A DNA stretch of 9,045 bases, from assembly GCA_002314715.1 (NCBI GenBank), contig DCGY01000012.1:1-9045 (forward strand), in the 5' to 3' direction. This DNA is from Lachnospiraceae bacterium UBA1766 (GTDB lineage: Bacteria > Bacillota > Clostridia > Lachnospirales > Lachnospiraceae). The notes beneath the pieces were generated by a model. That model saw only the letters and a program-made list of their open reading frames with translations. It ran no database searches and was not told the origin of the DNA. Position 1 is the stretch's first letter, and each line of letters starts with the position of its first letter. This document shows positions 6,752-9,045 of this stretch, piece after piece. The translations under genes and the position numbers were made by a program.

Positions 6752-7843
6752 ATGAAGAAAAATAGTAGACTGCTGGTCGCTACTTTAGGACTCTGTCTTA
6801 CCGCCGGAATGCTTTTTTCAAACGGTTCGACAGCAGAAGCAGGATTAACTGACAACTGCTTAAGTTCCTTAAGCGGTGGAGTTGCTTCAGTAATCGAACC
6901 GAGTAGTTACAGTGCGTCAGATTTGATTATTGAGACAGCGGAGAAATTGAATTTAACTCTCGATACAGAACCCGAAGAAGAGGAAGACATTCGCGACTAT
7001 GAGCTGGTAATGGTAAACGTAAAGGGTACCCTGAATGTACGTACCGGCCCCGGCGAGAAGTATCCTCGAGTAGGAATGTTTTACAAGGGTGGCGGCGGAC
7101 GTGTCCTCGATCACCAGGACGGCTGGACCAAGGTTCAGTCCGGTAATGTAATTGGTTGGGCAAGTGATGAATACCTTTTGTTTGGCGAGGAAGCAGAAGC
7201 TATGGCAAACGATATCGGTAAACTCATTGCTACCATCAATACAGAAAGCCTTCGTGTGCGCCAGGAAGCCAGCATTACTTCCAAGGTACTCGGTATTTTG
7301 CCTCAGGGTGAAATGATCGGAGTGGAAGAAGAGCAGGACGAATGGGTGAAAGTTACCTACGAAGGTCAGGAAGGTTATTTGTGCAAAGAATTCGTAACCT
7401 TAAGCTTCAAGATCGGTGTAGCTCAGACTTTGGAAGAGATTAAGAAGAATGAGAAGGCAGAGTACGAAGCAAGTCGTTACAAGAAATACGGCGCAGTAGA
7501 GACAGACGAGGAAATATTAAAGCTTTTGGCTGCCATCATCCACTGCGAAGCAGGCGGAGAGCCTTACGAGGGCCAGGTAGCAGTTGGTGCGGTGGTAATG
7601 AACCGTGTCAGAAGCTCGGCTTTCCCCAATACCATTCGTGAGGTTATTTACTCTCCCGGACAGTTTACCCCTGCTATGACAGGTAAGCTGGACAGACTTT
7701 TGGAATCCGGTAAGATTTACGAGAGCTGCTATAAGGCGGCTGCAGAAGCATTATCCGGTGTTTCCAATGTAGGTGATCTCCTTTTCTTCCGTACCTTAAA
7801 CGGCAGAAGCGGACTGGTTATCGGTCACCATGTATTTTTCTAA
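6752..7843 (+). CDS. Secreted cell-wall hydrolase: two SH3b domains plus SleB/CwlJ-type catalytic domain
   Basis: Predicted exported peptidoglycan hydrolase, 363 aa. A classical signal peptide has basic KK and R at 2-6, a hydrophobic core at 7-22 and probable cleavage after AEA (28-30). An acidic linker (EEEED, 75-79) leads to two bacterial SH3 domains: about 88-140 (GTLNVRTGPGEKYPRVG) and about 158-220 (SLRVRQEASITSKVLG), modules that bind wall peptides. A charged, probably helical segment (about 225-255) precedes a Hydrolase_2 (SleB/CwlJ) domain at about 255-363 with IHCEAGGEP (putative catalytic Glu266), GQVAVGAVVMNRV (274-286), SPGQFTP and a terminal GHHVFF. SleB family members are lytic transglycosylases best known from spore germination. 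The SH3b fusion and the WalR-like box upstream point instead, or also, to growth-phase wall turnover. The gene is monocistronic by layout: own promoter, strong terminator. Confidence 0.92.
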   Translation: MKKNSRLLVATLGLCLTAGMLFSNGSTAEAGLTDNCLSSLSGGVASVIEPSSYSASDLIIETAEKLNLTLDTEPEEEEDIRDYELVMVNVKGTLNVRTGPGEKYPRVGMFYKGGGGRVLDHQDGWTKVQSGNVIGWASDEYLLFGEEAEAMANDIGKLIATINTESLRVRQEASITSKVLGILPQGEMIGVEEEQDEWVKVTYEGQEGYLCKEFVTLSFKIGVAQTLEEIKKNEKAEYEASRYKKYGAVETDEEILKLLAAIIHCEAGGEPYEGQVAVGAVVMNRVRSSAFPNTIREVIYSPGQFTPAMTGKLDRLLESGKIYESCYKAAAEALSGVSNVGDLLFFRTLNGRSGLVIGHHVFF

Positions 7844-7862
7844 AAGTTAAATTCAAACACAG

Positions 7863-7893
7863 GCGGTATTGCGAAAGCGATACCGCTTTTTTT
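7863..7893 (+). terminator. Rho-independent terminator with GAAA tetraloop
   Basis: GCGGTAT (7863-7869) pairs with ATACCGC (7880-7886); a T-G wobble and two further G-C pairs extend the stem to 10 bp, closed by a GAAA tetraloop (7873-7876). Seven Ts follow (7887-7893). It starts 20 bases after the hydrolase stop codon. Confidence 0.96.
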
Positions 7894-7894
7894 G

Positions 7895-7924
7895 GCTTAG
7901 CAGGAAACCAGGCGCCTGCGAAGC
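7895..7924 (+). other. Unassigned stem-loop in the intergenic region
   Basis: GCTT, a mismatch and GCAGG (7895-7904) pair with CCTGC, the mismatch and AAGC (7915-7924) over a 10-base loop: nine of ten positions pair. The loop and 3' arm also hold the perfect 10-bp palindrome CAGGCGCCTG (7909-7918), which would compete with this fold. It follows the terminator T-run directly and has no T-tract of its own. It matches no riboswitch or small RNA I can recognise. Confidence 0.4.
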
Positions 7925-7969
7925 AGACATTTGAGAGGGAAAGCCCCGTCCGATTCCCGACGAAAATGA

Positions 7970-7989
7970 ACGATAATGTAAGCTATCGT
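7970..7989 (+). other. Second unassigned stem-loop in the intergenic region
   Basis: ACGATA (7970-7975) pairs with TATCGT (7984-7989) over an 8-base loop. Just upstream, CGTC (7947-7950) and GACG (7959-7962) form a shorter stem. Apart from these, 7925-8002 shows no gene. A 19-codon ATG frame at 7966-8025 has no ribosome binding site. Confidence 0.3.
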
Positions 7990-8002
7990 GCATATAAAAC
8001 CA

Positions 8003-8031
8003 TTGATAGGGCGTATGATTTGTAGTAGTAT
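8003..8031 (+). promoter_or_regulatory. Candidate promoter of the nfeD-SPFH operon
   Basis: TTGATA (8003-8008; 5/6), 17 bases, TAGTAT (8026-8031; 4/6). Transcription would start near 8037-8039, about 42 bases before ATG 8080. The -10 is imperfect. Some promoter is needed here because the strong terminator at 7863-7893 isolates the pair from the hydrolase gene. Confidence 0.4.
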
Positions 8032-8062
8032 GTATTCATAGCAAAGAGATTTGAGGGAATCC

Positions 8063-8071
8063 AAAAGGAGG
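8063..8071 (+). promoter_or_regulatory. Very strong ribosome binding site of the NfeD gene
   Basis: AAAAGGAGG, with its AGGAGG core at 8066-8071, lies 8 bases before ATG 8080. AATCC (8058-8062) can pair with GGATT (8071-8075), which would place most of the site in an 8-base loop. The 5-bp stem is short and may be incidental. Confidence 0.85.
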
Positions 8072-8079
8072 GATTAGCT

Positions 8080-8508
8080 ATGGAACTGATGATTTGGTTA
8101 GGCGTACTGATTGTCGCCACCTTGATAGAGATTGCGACAATGGGACTTACCACCATTTGGTTTGCCGGCGGCGCATTGATTGCCTGTATCGCCGCAGCAC
8201 TTCACTTGCCCCTGGTAGTACAAATCGTATTATTTGTAATTGTCAGCGTGGTTTTACTTGTATTTACCAGACCAATTGCGGTAAAATACTTTAATAAGGA
8301 CCGTGTTCGCACCAACGTGGAGAGCATGGTAGGTCGCCAGGCAGTGGTATTGTCCGAGATCGATAATCTGAAGGCACTTGGTCAGGTATCCGTAAACGGA
8401 CAGGAGTGGAGCGCCAAGAGCATTGATGACACCAATATTCCGGAAGGAAGCGTCGTTGTCATTCGTGCCATCAACGGTGTGAAGCTGGTAGTGGAAAAGG
8501 AAAATTAA
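8080..8508 (+). CDS. Short NfeD-family membrane protein
   Basis: A 142-aa integral membrane protein of the short NfeD class. The N-terminal half is strongly hydrophobic, with predicted membrane segments at about 3-22, 24-42 and 45-63, broken by charged residues only at IE (16-17) and at the end (RPIAVKYFNKDR). The C-terminal half (about 80-142; MVGRQAVVLSEI, GQVSVNGQEWSAKS, GSVVVIRAINGVKLVVEK) fits the small soluble beta-barrel (OB-like) domain of the family. It lacks the serine-protease domain of long NfeD proteins. The family is typically encoded beside an SPFH (stomatin/flotillin/slipin) gene, as here, and the two are thought to act together in membrane microdomains and membrane quality control; the precise role is not settled. 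The ribosome binding site is very strong. The stop codon lies inside the inverted repeat that opens the gap before the SPFH gene. Confidence 0.9.
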   Translation: MELMIWLGVLIVATLIEIATMGLTTIWFAGGALIACIAAALHLPLVVQIVLFVIVSVVLLVFTRPIAVKYFNKDRVRTNVESMVGRQAVVLSEIDNLKALGQVSVNGQEWSAKSIDDTNIPEGSVVVIRAINGVKLVVEKEN

Positions 8509-8524
8509 TTCGCGTGCGAATTAA
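8505..8524. repeat. Perfect inverted repeat across the nfeD stop codon
   Basis: TTAATTCGC (8505-8513) and GCGAATTAA (8516-8524) are exact reverse complements separated by two bases. In RNA this gives an 8-bp stem with a CGTG loop. The nfeD stop codon (8506-8508) lies in the left arm. No T-tract follows, so it is not an intrinsic terminator. It may slow exonucleases or adjust expression of the two operon genes. Confidence 0.6.
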
Positions 8525-8528
8525 ATAA

Positions 8529-8552
8529 AGTGTGTGCTGCACACTCAGCACA
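8529..8552 (+). other. Two mutually exclusive hairpins before the SPFH gene
   Basis: AGTGTG (8529-8534) can pair with CACACT (8540-8545). Alternatively TGTGCTG (8533-8539) pairs perfectly with CAGCACA (8546-8552) over a CACACT loop. The second form ends at the edge of the AGAAAGAGG ribosome binding site (8552-8560). The folds share bases, so only one can form at a time. Confidence 0.4.
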
Positions 8553-8567
8553 GAAAGAGGTATTGAA

Positions 8568-9045
8568 ATGCCATATTTTATTTTTGCAGTCTTAGTGATT
8601 GTATTTTTCTTGTTTGTATCTTGCATCAAGATCGTGCCTCAGGCACAGGCTTATGTAATTGAGCGTTTGGGTGCATACCAGGGAACCTGGTCAGTAGGTT
8701 TTCATGTAAAACTTCCTATCTTCGACCGCGTAGCAAGACGTGTAAACCTGAAGGAGCAGGTTGCAGACTTCCCGCCTCAGCCCGTTATTACCAAGGATAA
8801 CGTAACCATGAGAATCGATACCGTCGTATTCTATCAGATTACCGATCCGAAGCTCTTCACTTACGGTGTTGAGAATCCTATGATGGCGATTGAGAATTTG
8901 ACCGCTACCACCCTTCGTAACATTATCGGTGATTTGGAATTAGACCAGACCCTTACTTCCCGTGAGACCATCAATACCAAGATGCGTGCAGCACTTGATA
9001 TTGCTACCGATCCCTGGGGTATCAAGGTAAACCGTGTAGAGCTTA
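8568..9045 (+). CDS. SPFH/Band 7 (stomatin-like) membrane protein, partial at the right edge
   Basis: The first 159 codons of a gene that continues past the window. One hydrophobic N-terminal segment (about 3-21; IFAVLVIVFFLFVSCI) anchors the protein in the membrane. It leads into an SPFH domain from about residue 23: IVPQAQAYVIERLGAY, GFHVKLPIFDRVARRVNLKEQ, the DFPPQPVITKDNVTM stretch, VVFYQITDPKLFTYGVENP, and IENLTATTLRNIIGDLELD with TSRETIN after it. These are hallmarks of stomatin/slipin-type proteins such as QmcA, which form large membrane-associated oligomers. AGAAAGAGG (8552-8560) precedes the ATG by 7 bases. It lies 59 bases after the NfeD gene on the same strand with no terminator between, so the two very likely form an operon. 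The C-terminal coiled coil expected for the family would lie beyond the edge. Confidence 0.93.
   Translation, partial: MPYFIFAVLVIVFFLFVSCIKIVPQAQAYVIERLGAYQGTWSVGFHVKLPIFDRVARRVNLKEQVADFPPQPVITKDNVTMRIDTVVFYQITDPKLFTYGVENPMMAIENLTATTLRNIIGDLELDQTLTSRETINTKMRAALDIATDPWGIKVNRVEL

Noticed and set aside
7943..7962. CCGTCCGATTCCCGACG region resembling a tRNA T-arm.
   Set aside because: Stem lengths and the 7-base loop do not fit a T-arm, and no acceptor, D or anticodon arms surround it.
7966..8025. 19-codon ATG frame in the gap before nfeD.
   Set aside because: No Shine-Dalgarno sequence, rare-looking composition and overlap with a stem-loop; no support as a peptide gene.
1..9045. Search by eye for CRISPR arrays, tRNA or rRNA genes, insertion sequences, phage or defence genes.
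   Set aside because: No regularly spaced repeats, cloverleaf, transposase or defence motif seen; every long frame is accounted for by housekeeping genes.

Overview
The window reads as a chromosomal segment of a low-to-mid GC Firmicute in class Clostridia, most likely a Lachnospiraceae-type anaerobe. This rests on the Gram-positive style Shine-Dalgarno sequences, the TrmH/ProC/SleB-like/NfeD-SPFH protein types, the look of the PfkA sequence and the two clear intrinsic terminators. The taxonomic call is by eye, not from a search. All seven genes lie on the + strand, and none shows a frameshift or a sign of recent horizontal transfer. I saw no rRNA, tRNA, CRISPR array, insertion sequence or phage gene, and no gene-free stretch longer than 300 bases.

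Layout: (1) 1-124, short upstream region with an extended -10 and a ribosome binding site. (2) 125-3808, dnaE, the replicative DNA polymerase III alpha subunit with an apparently intact PHP metal site. (3) 3809-3894, a short leader with two hairpins, driven by a promoter whose -35 lies in the end of dnaE. (4) 3895-4869, pfkA, ATP-type 6-phosphofructokinase, closed by a strong terminator at 4882-4909. (5) 4965-5753, a TrmH/SpoU-family RNA 2'-O-ribose methyltransferase. (6) 5832-6629, proC, pyrroline-5-carboxylate reductase. (7) 6630-6751, a regulatory region with a near-consensus promoter and a perfect match to the WalR (YycF) recognition pattern. (8) 6752-7843, a secreted two-SH3b plus SleB-type cell-wall hydrolase, closed by a GAAA-tetraloop terminator at 7863-7893. 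(9) 7844-8079, a 236-base intergenic region with several small stem-loops and no convincing gene. (10) 8080-8508, a short NfeD-family membrane protein, then a hairpin-rich 59-base gap, then an SPFH/stomatin-like gene from 8568 that runs off the right edge.

Most of the window is housekeeping: replication, glycolysis, RNA modification, proline synthesis, wall turnover and a membrane-microdomain pair. The two most informative non-gene signals are regulatory. One is the WalR-like box in front of the wall hydrolase, which suggests it belongs to the essential WalRK cell-wall regulon. The other is the set of inverted repeats in the pfkA leader and the nfeD-SPFH gap. I do not see a novel multi-gene defence or mobile system here.
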